64,000 nt of DNA, taken from assembly GCF_018729255.1 (NCBI RefSeq), contig NZ_CP076060.1:3384501-3448500 (forward strand), written 5' to 3'. The translations under genes and the position numbers were made by a program. Source of the stretch: Cupriavidus sp. EM10. GTDB lineage: Bacteria; Pseudomonadota; Gammaproteobacteria; Burkholderiales; Burkholderiaceae. Below, one piece after another: positions 17,880-26,644 of this stretch. The notes below the pieces were generated by a model. That model did not search any database. It saw nothing but the letters and a program-made list of their open reading frames with translations, and was not told the origin of the DNA. Each line of letters begins with the position of its first letter. The first letter of the stretch is position 1.

Positions 17880-19202
17880 ATGTTCGCCACCGACGCCAAC
17901 GCCGCCCTGCTTTCGCCGCAGCGGCAGACCGACTATCGCAACCCTGCCCAGGCCCGCACGTTGCTGCGCGACCTGTTCGATACGGCGGTGGCCGCCGTGA
18001 GCGCCAGCCATTGCCTGCCGCCGCACCTGCCGCAGCCGCCTAAGGGCCGCACCGTGGTGATCGGCGCCGGAAAGGCCGCCGCCGCGATGGCCCAGGCCGT
18101 CGATGCGCACTGGCAAGGCGACCTGTCGGGGCTGGTGGTGACGCGCTACGACCATGGCGCCGACTGCCATCGCATCGAGGTCGTCGAGGCCGCCCATCCC
18201 GTACCCGATGCAGCGGGCCAGCAGGCCGCGCAGCGCATGGTGGAACTGGTGCAGGGCCTGACCGCCGATGACCTCGTACTTTGCCTAATTTCTGGCGGCG
18301 GCTCGGCGCTGCTGGCCGCGCCCGCGCCGGGCCTCACGCTGGCCGACAAGCAGGCCGTGAACAAGGCGCTGCTGCGTAGCGGCGCCAGCATTGGCGAGAT
18401 GAACTGCGTGCGCAAGCATCTGTCCGCGCTCAAGGGCGGCCGCCTGGCCCTGGCCTGCGCGCCGGCCCGCGTGGAGACCCTGCTGATTTCCGATATTCCC
18501 GGCGACGATCCGACGCTGATCGCCAGCGGCCCCACGCTGCCCGATGCCACCACGTGCGCCGACGCGCTCGCGGTCATCGCCAAGTACGACATCGACGTGC
18601 CGGCCAACGTGCGGGCGCACCTGGAGTCCGGGGCCGGCGAAACGCCCAAGCCCGGCGACGCCCGCTTCGAAGGCCATCGCAGCGTCACGCTGGCCAGCGC
18701 GCAGCAATCGCTGGAAGCCGCCGCCGTGCGCGCCCGTGAACTGGGGCTGACTGCACACATCCTGTCGGACAGCATCGAGGGCGAGGCCCGCGACGTGGCC
18801 GAAGTGCACGCCGCCATCGCCCGCCAGATCGTGGCGCATGGCCAGCCGTTCCAGAAGCCGTGCGTGATCCTGTCCGGCGGCGAGACCACGGTGACGGTGC
18901 GCGGCAATGGCCGTGGCGGCCGCAACGCCGAGTTCCTGCTGTCGCTGGCCGTGGCGCTGGACGGCCTGCCCGGCGTGCACGCGATAGCTGGCGACACCGA
19001 CGGCATCGACGGTTCCGAAGACAACGCCGGCGCGCTGCTGGGCCCCGACACGCTGACGCGCGCCGCCGCACGTGGCCTGTCCGCCCGCGCGCACCTGGAC
19101 AACAACGACGGGTACGGCTTCTTTGCCGGCATCGACGACCTGATCGTGACCGGCCCGACCCGCACCAACGTCAACGATTTCCGCGCGATCCTGATCGTCT
19201 GA
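17880..19202 (+). CDS. ttuD: Glycerate 2-kinase, MOFRL (type II) family
   Basis: The protein has 440 residues of the MOFRL/GckA family, unrelated to GlxK. Motifs: GRTVVIGAGKAAAAMAQA near residue 60, LCLISGGGSALLAAP, NCVRKHLSALKGGRLA, DIPGDDPTLIASGPT, and the C-terminal MOFRL domain with GGETTVTVRGNGRGGRNAEFLL and AGDTDGIDGSEDNAGA. These enzymes phosphorylate D-glycerate to 2-phosphoglycerate with ATP, feeding straight into enolase and pyruvate kinase, which fits the following pyk gene. The gene symbol follows the tartrate-utilisation naming used for this family; glxK would be the wrong fold. Confidence 0.9.
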   Translation: MFATDANAALLSPQRQTDYRNPAQARTLLRDLFDTAVAAVSASHCLPPHLPQPPKGRTVVIGAGKAAAAMAQAVDAHWQGDLSGLVVTRYDHGADCHRIEVVEAAHPVPDAAGQQAAQRMVELVQGLTADDLVLCLISGGGSALLAAPAPGLTLADKQAVNKALLRSGASIGEMNCVRKHLSALKGGRLALACAPARVETLLISDIPGDDPTLIASGPTLPDATTCADALAVIAKYDIDVPANVRAHLESGAGETPKPGDARFEGHRSVTLASAQQSLEAAAVRARELGLTAHILSDSIEGEARDVAEVHAAIARQIVAHGQPFQKPCVILSGGETTVTVRGNGRGGRNAEFLLSLAVALDGLPGVHAIAGDTDGIDGSEDNAGALLGPDTLTRAAARGLSARAHLDNNDGYGFFAGIDDLIVTGPTRTNVNDFRAILIV

Positions 19203-19260
19203 CACCGTCAGGCATCGATCGCGACCGCAGCACAAAAAGAGGATGGAGAAGGAGACTTTC

Positions 19261-20727
19261 ATGAGACGCCAGCGCAAAGCGAAGATCTTGGCCACCCTGG
19301 GCCCGGCCAGCTCGGACATCGCGGTGATCCGCCAGCTGTTCGATGCGGGCGCCGACGTGTTCCGGCTGAACTTCAGCCACGGCACGCACGACGACCACCG
19401 CGCGCGCTATGACGCCGTGCGCCAGGTGGAGGCCGAGACCGGCCGCCCCATCGCGATCCTGGCCGACCTGCAGGGCCCCAAGCTGCGCATCGGCACATTT
19501 GCCGTGGGCAAGGTGGCCGTGCGCACCGGCGACACGTTCGTGCTCGACAGCGACCCCACCCCGGGCGACGCCACACGCGTCTACCTGCCGCACCCCGAGC
19601 TGTTCAAGGCGGCCAACCCGGGCCAGTCGCTGCTGATCGACGATGGCAAGGTGCGCCTGAACATCGAGGCGGTATCGAGCGGCAGCATCACCACGCGCGT
19701 GGCCAACAACGGTACGCTGTCCGACCGCAAGGGCGTGAACGTGCCCGATGCCGTGATCCCGATCCCGGCACTGACCGAAAAGGACCGCCGCGACCTGGCG
19801 TTCGCGCTGGAACTGGGCGCCGACTGGATCGCGCTGTCGTTCGTGCAGCGTCCGTCCGATATCGTCGAGGCGCGAGAGATCATCGGCACCCGCGCCGGCG
19901 TGCTGTCGAAGATCGAGAAGCCGGCCGCGCTGCAGCAGCTGGAGGAAATCATCCGCGTGTCCGACGCCGTGATGGTGGCCCGTGGCGACCTGGGCGTGGA
20001 ACTGCCGCCCGAGCGCGTGCCTGGCGTGCAGAAGCGCATCCTGCGCATCAGCCGCCAACTGGGCAGGCCGGTGGTGATCGCCACGCAGATGCTGGAGTCG
20101 ATGATCGATTCGCCGGTGCCGACGCGTGCCGAGGCATCCGACGTGGCCAGCGCCATCTACGACGGCGCCGATGCGGTGATGCTGTCGGCCGAGTCGGCCA
20201 ACGGCCGCCATCCGGTAGCCGCCGTGTCGATGATGGACCGCATCATCGCCGAGGTGGAGCGCGATCCGCTCTACCGCAACATGATCGACGCCCAGCATGA
20301 GGTGCCGCTCTCCACGCGCCAGGACGCAATCTGCGCGGCGCTGCGCGAGGTCACGCACATCATCGGCGCCAAGGCCACGGTCACGTACACGTCTTCGGGC
20401 GCCACCGCGCTGCGCGCCGCGCGCGAACGGCCTTGCGCGCCCATCGTCAGCATCACGCCGAACCTGGACATCGCGCGGCGGCTGGCCATTGCCTGGGGCG
20501 TGCACTCGACCGTGAGCCCGGACGTGCAGAGCGTGGACGAGATGGTGGAAGCCGCCGCCCGCGCCGCCCTGGTGGAAGGCTACGCCGCGCCGGGTGACCA
20601 GATCACCATCGCCGCCGGCATGCCGTTCGGCCAGGGCGGTACCACCAACCTGCTGCGCGTGGCCGAGGTGGGCACCGAAGTGGCCGCGCTCGACATCAGC
20701 AAGGCACCGGCGTCCGCCACCGCCTGA
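19261..20727 (+). CDS. pyk: Pyruvate kinase
   Basis: The protein has 488 residues starting at MRRQRKAKILATLGPASSD, with AAGGAG 8 bp upstream; a start six codons earlier is possible but would overlap that site. VFRLNFSHGTHDDH, ILADLQGPKLRIG, LSFVQRPSDI, LSKIEKPAALQQLEEI (catalytic Lys in IEKP), VMVARGDLGVELP and ATQMLESMIDSPVPTRAEASDVASAIYDGADAVMLSAESA are all present. It converts phosphoenolpyruvate and ADP to pyruvate and ATP. Its place as last gene of the glyoxylate operon suggests a second, pathway-dedicated isozyme next to a housekeeping copy elsewhere. A strong terminator follows. Confidence 0.95.
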   Translation: MRRQRKAKILATLGPASSDIAVIRQLFDAGADVFRLNFSHGTHDDHRARYDAVRQVEAETGRPIAILADLQGPKLRIGTFAVGKVAVRTGDTFVLDSDPTPGDATRVYLPHPELFKAANPGQSLLIDDGKVRLNIEAVSSGSITTRVANNGTLSDRKGVNVPDAVIPIPALTEKDRRDLAFALELGADWIALSFVQRPSDIVEAREIIGTRAGVLSKIEKPAALQQLEEIIRVSDAVMVARGDLGVELPPERVPGVQKRILRISRQLGRPVVIATQMLESMIDSPVPTRAEASDVASAIYDGADAVMLSAESANGRHPVAAVSMMDRIIAEVERDPLYRNMIDAQHEVPLSTRQDAICAALREVTHIIGAKATVTYTSSGATALRAARERPCAPIVSITPNLDIARRLAIAWGVHSTVSPDVQSVDEMVEAAARAALVEGYAAPGDQITIAAGMPFGQGGTTNLLRVAEVGTEVAALDISKAPASATA

Positions 20728-20784
20728 CGACTGCACGGCACATTGCGATTTCCCTTGCGTGGGACAGGCTGACCCCCTGTCCAG

Positions 20785-20838
20785 CCGCCGCCCGCGCCAA
20801 TCATCAGCCCGATCTGGTGCGGGCGGCGCTCTTTTTGA
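20785..20838 (+). terminator. Intrinsic terminator of the glyoxylate operon
   Basis: GCCGCCGCCCGCGCCA pairs with TGGTGCGGGCGGCGC (one mismatch) and is followed by TCTTTTT. It lies about 58 bp after the pyk stop and ends the gcl-to-pyk operon. Confidence 0.8.
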
Positions 20839-20925
20839 GATCGCGAATCGTGCGTGCCGCCGGGGCGCAGGGCGCCATTGCTATACTCCATCGGCATAAC
20901 AACACCCCCGACGGAGCGTGCAAAC

Positions 20926-21807
20926 ATGCGTCTCGATGACGAAGCCGAAAGCCAGAATGTGGAGGACCGCCGTGGCGGAGGTGGCGGATTCGGCCTGCCC
21001 ATCGGCGGCAAGTCGATCGGCATTGGCACGGTCATCATCGCGCTGGCCGCGTCGTACTTCTTTGGTATCGATCCGTCGCTGATCTTCCAGGGCGCATCGG
21101 TGATCCAGGGCCAGCAGCAGCCGGCGCCGCAGTCGCAGGCACACCGGCCGCCGGCCAGCGACCAGCTGTCGGTGTTCACGCGCAAGGTGCTGGGCAATAC
21201 CGAGCGCACCTGGGAACACATCTTCGAGACCGACCTGAACCGCCGCTATGCGCCGCCGACGCTGGTGATGTTCTCGGGCGCCACCCCCACCGCGTGCGGC
21301 ACCGGGCAATCGGCCATGGGGCCGTTCTACTGCCCGGCCGACCAGAAGGTCTATATCGACCTGTCGTTCTACAACGAACTGCGCCAGCGCTTTGGCGCGG
21401 GTGGCGACTTTGCCCAGGCCTATGTGATCGCGCATGAAGTCGGCCATCATGTGCAGAACCTGCTCGGCGTGTCGGGCAAGGTCGACGCCGCGCGGCGCCG
21501 CATGAACGAGGCGCAGAGCAACCAGCTGTCGGTACGCATGGAACTGCAGGCCGACTGCCTGGCCGGTGTCTGGGCCGCCACGGCGGGCAAGCTCAACCAG
21601 CAACTGATCGAGCCGGGCGATATCGAGCAGGGCCTGAAGGCCGCAGCCGCCATCGGCGACGACCGCCTGCAGAAACAGTCGCAGGGCTATGTGGTACCCG
21701 AGGCGTTCACGCACGGCACCAGCGAACAGCGCGTGCGCTGGCTGCGCCAGGGCCTGACGACCGGCGACATCCGCAAATGCGACACCTTCGCGCAGAAGCA
21801 GCTCTGA
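20926..21807 (+). CDS. ypfJ: Neutral zinc metallopeptidase, YpfJ family
   Basis: The protein has 293 residues starting at MRLDDEAESQNVEDRRG, with ACGGAG 9 bp upstream. A Gly-rich segment and one transmembrane helix (IGIGTVIIALAASYFFGI, near residues 30-50) anchor it. The zinc site is AYVIAHEVGHHVQNLLG, with the third ligand in RMELQADCLAGVWA. The domain also has TACGTGQSAMGPFYCPADQKVYIDLSFY, typical of the family. The function of YpfJ proteases is not established. It is a single-gene unit. Confidence 0.88.
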   Translation: MRLDDEAESQNVEDRRGGGGGFGLPIGGKSIGIGTVIIALAASYFFGIDPSLIFQGASVIQGQQQPAPQSQAHRPPASDQLSVFTRKVLGNTERTWEHIFETDLNRRYAPPTLVMFSGATPTACGTGQSAMGPFYCPADQKVYIDLSFYNELRQRFGAGGDFAQAYVIAHEVGHHVQNLLGVSGKVDAARRRMNEAQSNQLSVRMELQADCLAGVWAATAGKLNQQLIEPGDIEQGLKAAAAIGDDRLQKQSQGYVVPEAFTHGTSEQRVRWLRQGLTTGDIRKCDTFAQKQL

Positions 21808-21874
21808 CGCGAGACGATTGGAATAACTGGAAAAATCAGGAAAGTACGACGAGGACAGCAGGCGGGGGAAAAAT

Positions 21875-21919
21875 CACCTGCGCGACGGAGAGAGAAGGAG
21901 GAGGTCGGTCGCGCAGGTG
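21875..21919 (-). terminator. Intrinsic terminator of the secreted repeat-protein gene
   Basis: CACCTGCGCGAC (21875-21886) and GTCGCGCAGGTG (21908-21919) form a perfect 12-bp stem. On the minus strand the stem is followed by ATTTTTCCCCC. It lies 80-125 bp beyond the stop of the minus-strand gene at 22001. A second hairpin (AATCGGC / GCCGATT, 21930-21976) lies between them. Confidence 0.75.
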
Positions 21920-22000
21920 GGAGAGAAACCGGAAATCAGAATCGGCGGCCCGGAGGAGACTCGGGGTCGCCGATTTGCGTTCTGGCGGGCTGACAGGTCA

Positions 22001-22339
22001 TCAGACCTTGTAGCCGTACAGATCGCCGTTGCGCGAATTGTCCAGCGCGGAGCCGGAGATCTCGCCGCTGAAGCTGTGCGCGCCTTCGCCGAAGCTGTCG
22101 AACTTGCCCTGGCGGGTGCCGTCCGAGTAGGTGTCGAACTTGCGCTGACCATCGGTGAAGAAATCGTACTTGCCGATCTTCGAACCTTCACTGTACGTGT
22201 CGAACTTGCCTTGCCGCGCGGCATCGGCGTACACATCGAACTTTCCGACCTTCTTGGTCGTGGCGGGCGCGGCGAATGCGGCCGACGCAGCAAACGTGGC
22301 GAGCACGAGAGCGCCGCCAAGGAAACGTTTGGCGTTCAT
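22001..22339 (-). CDS. Secreted short-repeat protein (GKFDxY units), unknown function
   Basis: The protein has 112 residues starting at MNAKRFLGGALVL, with AGGAGT 7 bp upstream. Residues 1-24 are a signal peptide ending AFAA. From residue 32 to about 90 five tandem units of 10-12 residues follow, each close to G-K-[FY]-D-x-[YF]-x-[DE]-G-x-[RK]-x: GKFDVYADAARQ, GKFDTYSEGSKI, GKYDFFTDGQR, KFDTYSDGTRQ, GKFDSFGEGAHS. It ends in a short non-repeat tail. The repeats alternate basic and aromatic-acidic residues, which suggests a small beta-meander or surface-binding fold. I do not recognise the family. It has its own terminator and no operon partner. Confidence 0.7.
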   Translation of the reverse strand: MNAKRFLGGALVLATFAASAAFAAPATTKKVGKFDVYADAARQGKFDTYSEGSKIGKYDFFTDGQRKFDTYSDGTRQGKFDSFGEGAHSFSGEISGSALDNSRNGDLYGYKV

Positions 22340-22631
22340 CTGGGACTCCTTCAACTGATTCACAACTTTTTTATGGATACAGCTGACTACTGCCCGGACG
22401 CGCTATCTGTGTAGCGATGCGAGCACGGACTGAAGGTTAGTGGCTAGCACTTCTACGAGAAACACCGCTGCGACGAATGGTGCGTTGCTCGGCGTGAAAT
22501 GCCGGGTCTGTGGATGAACGGTGTGGGTCGGCGACCGAACGGCCGCCAGGAGGGCTATTCCGCTGTACGGAACGGGGCACCTACCCTGCGGTACGGCAAG
22601 GCAGGTGCCAGGGGCCAAGGGGCTGCGGCGA

Positions 22632-23045
22632 TCAGAGTGTGTACTGGCCGCTGGCTTCGGGCTGGAAGGCGACGCTGACGATGGTCACGCGCTGTGCGCT
22701 GCCGTTGGGCAGGCGATAGTCGACGGTCTTGCCGGCACGCGCGCCCAGCAGTGCCTGGCCGATTGGCGACAGCACCGACAGGCGGCCGGCCGACAGGTCG
22801 GCATCGTCGGGGTAAGCCAGCGTCCACTCACGCGGCGCGGCTTCGCCTTCCAGCGTGCAGACGACGCGCGAATTCATCGTCACGACATCCTTGGGAATGG
22901 CATCCGGCGACACGATGGCGGCACGCGACAGCAGTTCGTCTAGCATTTCGTCCAGTTCGGCAGTGCCGGCACGGCTGGCGATGCCCTCCAGGCGCGTCAC
23001 GTCGAGTTCGGTCAGGTAGAGGGTGGGGTTCTTGGTCTTTGCCAT
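22632..23045 (-). CDS. rnk: Nucleoside diphosphate kinase regulator, GreA/GreB C-terminal domain
   Basis: The protein has 137 residues. A short N-terminal helical segment (LYLTELDVTRLEGIASR) precedes the GreA/GreB C-terminal FKBP-like domain: IPKDVVTMNSRVVC, REWTLAYPDDADLSAGRLSVLSPIGQALLGARAGKTVDYRLPNG. The long Gre coiled coil is absent, so it cannot reach the RNA polymerase active site as GreA does; this is the Rnk architecture. Rnk binds RNA polymerase and affects nucleotide pools in E. coli and Pseudomonas (family knowledge). It is a single gene on the minus strand. Confidence 0.88.
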   Translation of the reverse strand: MAKTKNPTLYLTELDVTRLEGIASRAGTAELDEMLDELLSRAAIVSPDAIPKDVVTMNSRVVCTLEGEAAPREWTLAYPDDADLSAGRLSVLSPIGQALLGARAGKTVDYRLPNGSAQRVTIVSVAFQPEASGQYTL

Positions 23046-23464
23046 GGCAGTGCCTCTCGCAAAAGCGGCGGCCGCGCGTCGGTCGACAGTCCGGCGCAGG
23101 CGGAAGCCGTTGAAAATCGTTCGGACCGGCGCAGCATGGGCGCCAGCGTGTCAAAGCGGAAAAGCGTGGTGGCTCGGGCCCGGTTCGGCACCGGACCCGT
23201 GTTGCTCAGGAGTGGGGTCGGTCAGGCCGGGAACCGGGCTGGATCAAGCGGGGCGTTGATCCGGCGGGTTGCGGTGATGGGCTGCGCCACCGTGCGCGCG
23301 CACGCCGGTCGCATGGTGCGAACCAGGACAAGGGCGGCGGACGGAAGGTGGCGAGACATCGTAGGAAATTTCTGAAAAATGCGTCTTGAAGACGCGAACG
23401 GCCATGCTAGCACAGCCGCCCGGCATGACCGATGAGAAACATCCCTGCTATCGCGGGGACGCGG
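23046..23464. other. Intergenic region with one short inverted repeat, no gene seen
   Basis: The 419 bp between cadR and rnk hold no ORF I can support. The only distinct structure is GGATCAA-GCGGGGCG-TTGATCC at 23241-23262, a perfect 7-bp stem with no T tract. An AT-richer patch around 23358-23385 could hold the rnk promoter, but I cannot place its boxes with confidence. Confidence 0.4.
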
Positions 23465-23899
23465 TCAGTGGCGCGGATGGCATTCACAGCCGGCGCCTTC
23501 AGCGGCCTGCTGCAGGTTCTGGAGGATGCCGCACTCGCTGGCCGGATGCGGATTCGGGTTCTCGCAGGTATGGCGCAGCGTACGGAGTTGCCCTTCAAGC
23601 GCCTCAAGCGCCACACGTTGGGCGTGGATCTGCTCGATCTGGCGGTCCAGCAGCGTGTTGATGTCGTCGCACGCCAGCGACGGGTTGCGCTGGAAGTCGC
23701 GCAGCCGGCGCACATCGGCCAGGCTCATGCCCAGCGACCGGCAGTGCCGCACGAAATTCAGCTGCACCAGATGGCCGTCGCCATAGCGGCGGTAGCCGTT
23801 GTCTTCGCGCTGCGGGGCGTCGAGCAACCCTTCGCGTTCGTAATACCGGATGGTTTCCACGTCGCAACCGCTGTGGCGCGACAGTTCGCCGATGCGCAT
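23465..23899 (-). CDS. cadR: MerR-family Cd(II)/Pb(II)-responsive regulator, CadR/PbrR type
   Basis: The protein is 144 residues from MRIGELSRHSGCDVETIRYYEREGLL; this ATG is chosen because GGAG lies 7 bp upstream, whereas the ATG two codons earlier would be only 2 bp from it. The MerR helix-turn-helix and wing (GYRRYGDGHLVQLNFVRHCRSLGMSL) are followed by the dimerisation helix. Metal ligands match the CadR/PbrR group: Cys in LACDDIN, the metal loop CENPNPHPASEC with two Cys, and a C-terminal GCECHPRH tail with further Cys/His. It activates a promoter with a 19-bp spacer on binding Cd, Pb or Zn. No cadA or zntA gene is adjacent. Confidence 0.88.
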   Translation of the reverse strand: MRIGELSRHSGCDVETIRYYEREGLLDAPQREDNGYRRYGDGHLVQLNFVRHCRSLGMSLADVRRLRDFQRNPSLACDDINTLLDRQIEQIHAQRVALEALEGQLRTLRHTCENPNPHPASECGILQNLQQAAEGAGCECHPRH

Positions 23900-23922
23900 G
23901 GTCATTCTCCAAACTGGTTTAT

Positions 23923-23941
23923 CCCTGTATCGATTACAGGG
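23923..23941. promoter_or_regulatory. CadR/PbrR-type operator in a 19-bp-spacer promoter
   Basis: CCCTGTA-TCGAT-TACAGGG is a perfect 7-5-7 dyad 24 bp upstream of the cadR start codon. On the plus strand it is framed by TTTATC and TTAACG with exactly 19 bp between; on the minus strand by TTAAAC and TAAACC, also 19 bp. The over-long spacer is the mark of MerR-regulated promoters. It can thus serve cadR itself, the divergent small-protein gene at 24159, or both. Confidence 0.75.
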
Positions 23942-24158
23942 TTTAACGCTAGTGTAGTCGCGTCGGTCCGGGCTTGCAGTACCCGGGCCGCGCGCATGGT
24001 CTCGCACATGCCAACGGCCGGGTCAGGCGGCCTTGTGGGCCACGCGCGCCGCCTTGAGAATCGTCGGATAGTGGTCGGGACGTCGATCCCGCGCTCAGCC
24101 GGCTGGCGCGCCATCCTGTAGAATCGACGCCATCGTTTCTTGTGCATCACCCGCCCCC

Positions 24159-24542
24159 GTGCATCCGCTTCGGCTCCTGATGATGATCGTGCTGCTTGCC
24201 TTCCTGCCCCTGCAGGCCTGGGCCGGCGTTGGCACGTCCGCCATCGGCCCCGGCATGATGCAGCCGCCGCATGCGGTGCACACGGTCCAGGTCGTGATCA
24301 TGGCCCAGGACAACGTGGCGGTAGCCGCCGACCAGGCGGATTTCTCGCAGCCGTCTGATCCGTCCATTCCGGCCGATAGTGCCGAGCCGACGCCCCCTGG
24401 CGCCGACTTCGCCGAACAACTGCTGCCCGCGCCCCTGCCGCGCGTGGTGACCTCGGCCGCCCGCGGCGCCGTGCCGCGCTACGCGGCCACCGCGCTGCCC
24501 GACCCCGACCTGCCCCTGCTGCCGCGCCCGCCGCGCGGCTGA
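24159..24542 (+). CDS. Small exported protein next to cadR, CzcI-like by context
   Basis: The protein is 127 residues from a GTG start. MHPLRLLMMIVLLAFLPLQAWA is a good signal peptide whose FLPLQ-x-x-WA end resembles that of CzcI-type periplasmic metal-resistance proteins. The mature part is Pro/Ala-rich and has a PPHAVHTVQ segment with two His. It has no Cys and no recognised domain. It lies 218 bp from the CadR-type operator on the strand that operator could activate. A metal-related periplasmic role is inference from the signal peptide and context. It is followed by htpX after 114 bp. Confidence 0.5.
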   Translation: MHPLRLLMMIVLLAFLPLQAWAGVGTSAIGPGMMQPPHAVHTVQVVIMAQDNVAVAADQADFSQPSDPSIPADSAEPTPPGADFAEQLLPAPLPRVVTSAARGAVPRYAATALPDPDLPLLPRPPRG

Positions 24543-24656
24543 TCCCGATCTCGCGCGGCTGACATATGCCGCGCCTACCCTTGTCGCCTGGCACGCCGCA
24601 TGTGCCGCGCGCGCCTGCGGCCCTGTCCGCGTCCTTACCTGTACTTCCCCACAACC

Positions 24657-25535
24657 ATGAAACGCATTTTCCTGTTCCTGGCGACCAACATCGCCGTCAT
24701 GCTCGTACTCAGTATCACGGCCAGCCTGCTGGGCGTGAACCGCTTCCTGACCGCCAACGGGCTGAACCTCGGCATGCTGCTGGCGTTCGCCGCGCTGATG
24801 GGCTTTGGCGGCTCGTTCATCTCGCTGCTGATGTCAAAGACCATTGCCAAGTGGTCCACCGGTGCCCAGGTCATCACCCACCCGAGCACCAGCACGGAGC
24901 TCTGGCTCGTGCAGACCGTGCAGAAGCTGGCCACGCGCGCCGGCCTGCCGATGCCCGAAGTTGCCATCTACGACGGCGAGCCCAACGCCTTTGCCACCGG
25001 CGCGTCGAAGAACAGCTCGCTGGTGGCCGTGTCCACGGGGCTGCTGCAGTCGATGTCGCATGACGAGGTAGAGGCCGTGCTGGCGCACGAGGTGGCCCAC
25101 ATCGCCAATGGCGACATGGTCACGCTGACGCTGATCCAGGGCGTGGTGAACACGTTCGTGATCTTCATGGCGCGCGTGGTCGGCTACTTCGTGGATTCGT
25201 GGCTGCGCCGCAACGACGAGGAATCGAGCGGCCCCGGCATCGGCTACATGATCACGGTGGTGGTCTGCGAGATTGTCTTCGGCATCCTGGCCAGCATCAT
25301 CGTGGCGGCGTTCTCGCGTCACCGCGAATACCGGGCCGATGCCGGCGCGGCGGGCCTGATGGGCACGCCGGTGCCGATGGTCGGCGCACTGCGCCGCCTG
25401 GGCGGCCTGGACGCCGACGGCCTGCCGCAGAACATGCAGGCCATGGGCATTTCGGGCGGCAAGTCGTGGATGGCGCTGTTTTCGAGCCACCCGCCAATCG
25501 AATCGCGCATCGCCGCGCTGCAGAACGCGCGCTGA
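24657..25535 (+). CDS. htpX: Membrane-integral zinc protease HtpX
   Basis: The protein has 292 residues starting at [19 protein letters not shown]. Two N-terminal transmembrane helices are followed by the M48 catalytic domain: [32 protein letters not shown] at residues 144-148 (zinc His144 and His148, catalytic Glu145), then two more transmembrane helices and the third ligand in [13 protein letters not shown]. It ends with the [13 protein letters not shown] signature. HtpX degrades damaged membrane proteins in the cytoplasmic membrane and works with FtsH. In E. coli it is under CpxR control; nothing in this sequence proves that here. Confidence 0.95.
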   Translation: MKRIFLFLATNIAVMLVLSITASLLGVNRFLTANGLNLGMLLAFAALMGFGGSFISLLMSKTIAKWSTGAQVITHPSTSTELWLVQTVQKLATRAGLPMPEVAIYDGEPNAFATGASKNSSLVAVSTGLLQSMSHDEVEAVLAHEVAHIANGDMVTLTLIQGVVNTFVIFMARVVGYFVDSWLRRNDEESSGPGIGYMITVVVCEIVFGILASIIVAAFSRHREYRADAGAAGLMGTPVPMVGALRRLGGLDADGLPQNMQAMGISGGKSWMALFSSHPPIESRIAALQNAR

Positions 25536-25573
25536 TCGCCGCTGATGCGGGTTCGGCTGGTGGCGTGGTCCGA

Positions 25574-26617
25574 CTACGCCGCCAGCCCGTCTTCTCCCGG
25601 CGGCTCCGCCACATCGGCACGGAACGCGGCCCGATAGCGTTCCGGCGTGGTCTGCACGTGGCGCAGGAACGCCTGCCGCATGACATCGGCATTGCCGAAG
25701 CCGGTGGCATGCGCAATCGCCTCCAGCCGGCGGTCGCTGCCTTCCAGCAGCCGCCGCACGGCTTCTACGCGCAGCCGCTCCACGTAGCGCGCTGGCGTTT
25801 CTCCTACCTGCCTGGCAAACACGCGCGCGAAGTTGCGCGGGCTCATGGCCGCTTGCTCGGCCAGCACGCCGACGGACAGGTCGCGGCCGAGGTTGTCGGC
25901 GATCCACGTCTGCAGCGCACGTAGCTCGGGGCTTTGCGCTGCCTGTGCGCGCAGCATGGTGGAGAACTGCGCCTGGCTGCCCGGCCGCCGCAGGAACATC
26001 ACCAGCTCGCGGGCCACTTCCAGCGACACCGCGTGGCCAAGGTCTTCCTCGACCAGCGCCAGCGACAGGTCCATGCCTGCCGTGACGCCAGCGGACGTGT
26101 AGAAGCGTCCGGCGCGAATCCAGATCGGATCGGCATCCACGGTGAGCTCGGGATGGCGCTGCGCCAGCCGCTCGGCATGGCGCCAATGCGTGGTCACGCG
26201 CTGGCCGTCGAGCAGGCCGGTGCGGCACAGCGGGAACGCGCCGGTGCATACGGCGCCCATGCGGCGCACCGTGGCCGCCTGGTCACGTAGCCAGCCCACG
26301 AGCCAGGCGTCGTCCGCCGCGATGCGGGCGCCCGCGCCGCCCGCCACCAGCACCGTATCGACGGGCCTGCCGATTCGTCCGGCGATCTGGTGGTACGGCG
26401 CTTCCGCCAGCAGCCGCAGGCCGCATTCGGTATGCACGATGGCGTCATCGCTGACGCTGGCGACATGGACCTCGTAGGGCGGCTGGTCGCGGCCACACAG
26501 CTTGTTGGCCGTGCTGAAGACCGCCGTTGGGCCGGTGACATCGAGCTCCTGCGAGGGGTCGGGCGCGACGATCACCACGACGCGCGGTGGGTCGGGTACG
26601 AGGTGCATGGGTGACAT
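25574..26617 (-). CDS. GlxA-family transcriptional regulator (DJ-1/PfpI plus AraC domain)
   Basis: The protein has 347 residues; an ATG three codons downstream is an equally plausible start. Residues of roughly 8-190 form a DJ-1/PfpI amidotransferase-like domain with GAVCTGAFPLCRTGLLDGQRVTTHW, where the nucleophile-elbow Cys is kept. Residues 230-330 form two AraC helix-turn-helix units: DNLGRDLSVGVLAEQAAMSPRNFARVFARQ and RRLEAIAHATGFGNADVMRQAFLRHVQTTPERYR. GlxA/CdhR/ArgR-type proteins control amino-acid or carnitine/choline catabolism genes. Its target is unknown; the adjacent MFS gene is on the same strand upstream, not divergent. Confidence 0.88.
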   Translation of the reverse strand: MSPMHLVPDPPRVVVIVAPDPSQELDVTGPTAVFSTANKLCGRDQPPYEVHVASVSDDAIVHTECGLRLLAEAPYHQIAGRIGRPVDTVLVAGGAGARIAADDAWLVGWLRDQAATVRRMGAVCTGAFPLCRTGLLDGQRVTTHWRHAERLAQRHPELTVDADPIWIRAGRFYTSAGVTAGMDLSLALVEEDLGHAVSLEVARELVMFLRRPGSQAQFSTMLRAQAAQSPELRALQTWIADNLGRDLSVGVLAEQAAMSPRNFARVFARQVGETPARYVERLRVEAVRRLLEGSDRRLEAIAHATGFGNADVMRQAFLRHVQTTPERYRAAFRADVAEPPGEDGLAA

Positions 26618-26644
26618 CTTTCGTGGTGGGTGATGGATGCGCTC

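Noticed and set aside
20785..20838. CRISPR or tandem repeat array
   Set aside because: The GC-rich repeats here and at 16.7 kb are terminator or REP palindromes; no regularly spaced direct repeats exist in the window.
23222..23413. Small minus-strand protein between cadR and rnk
   Set aside because: No ribosome site, Arg/Pro/Ala-rich shadow-like composition and no family match.
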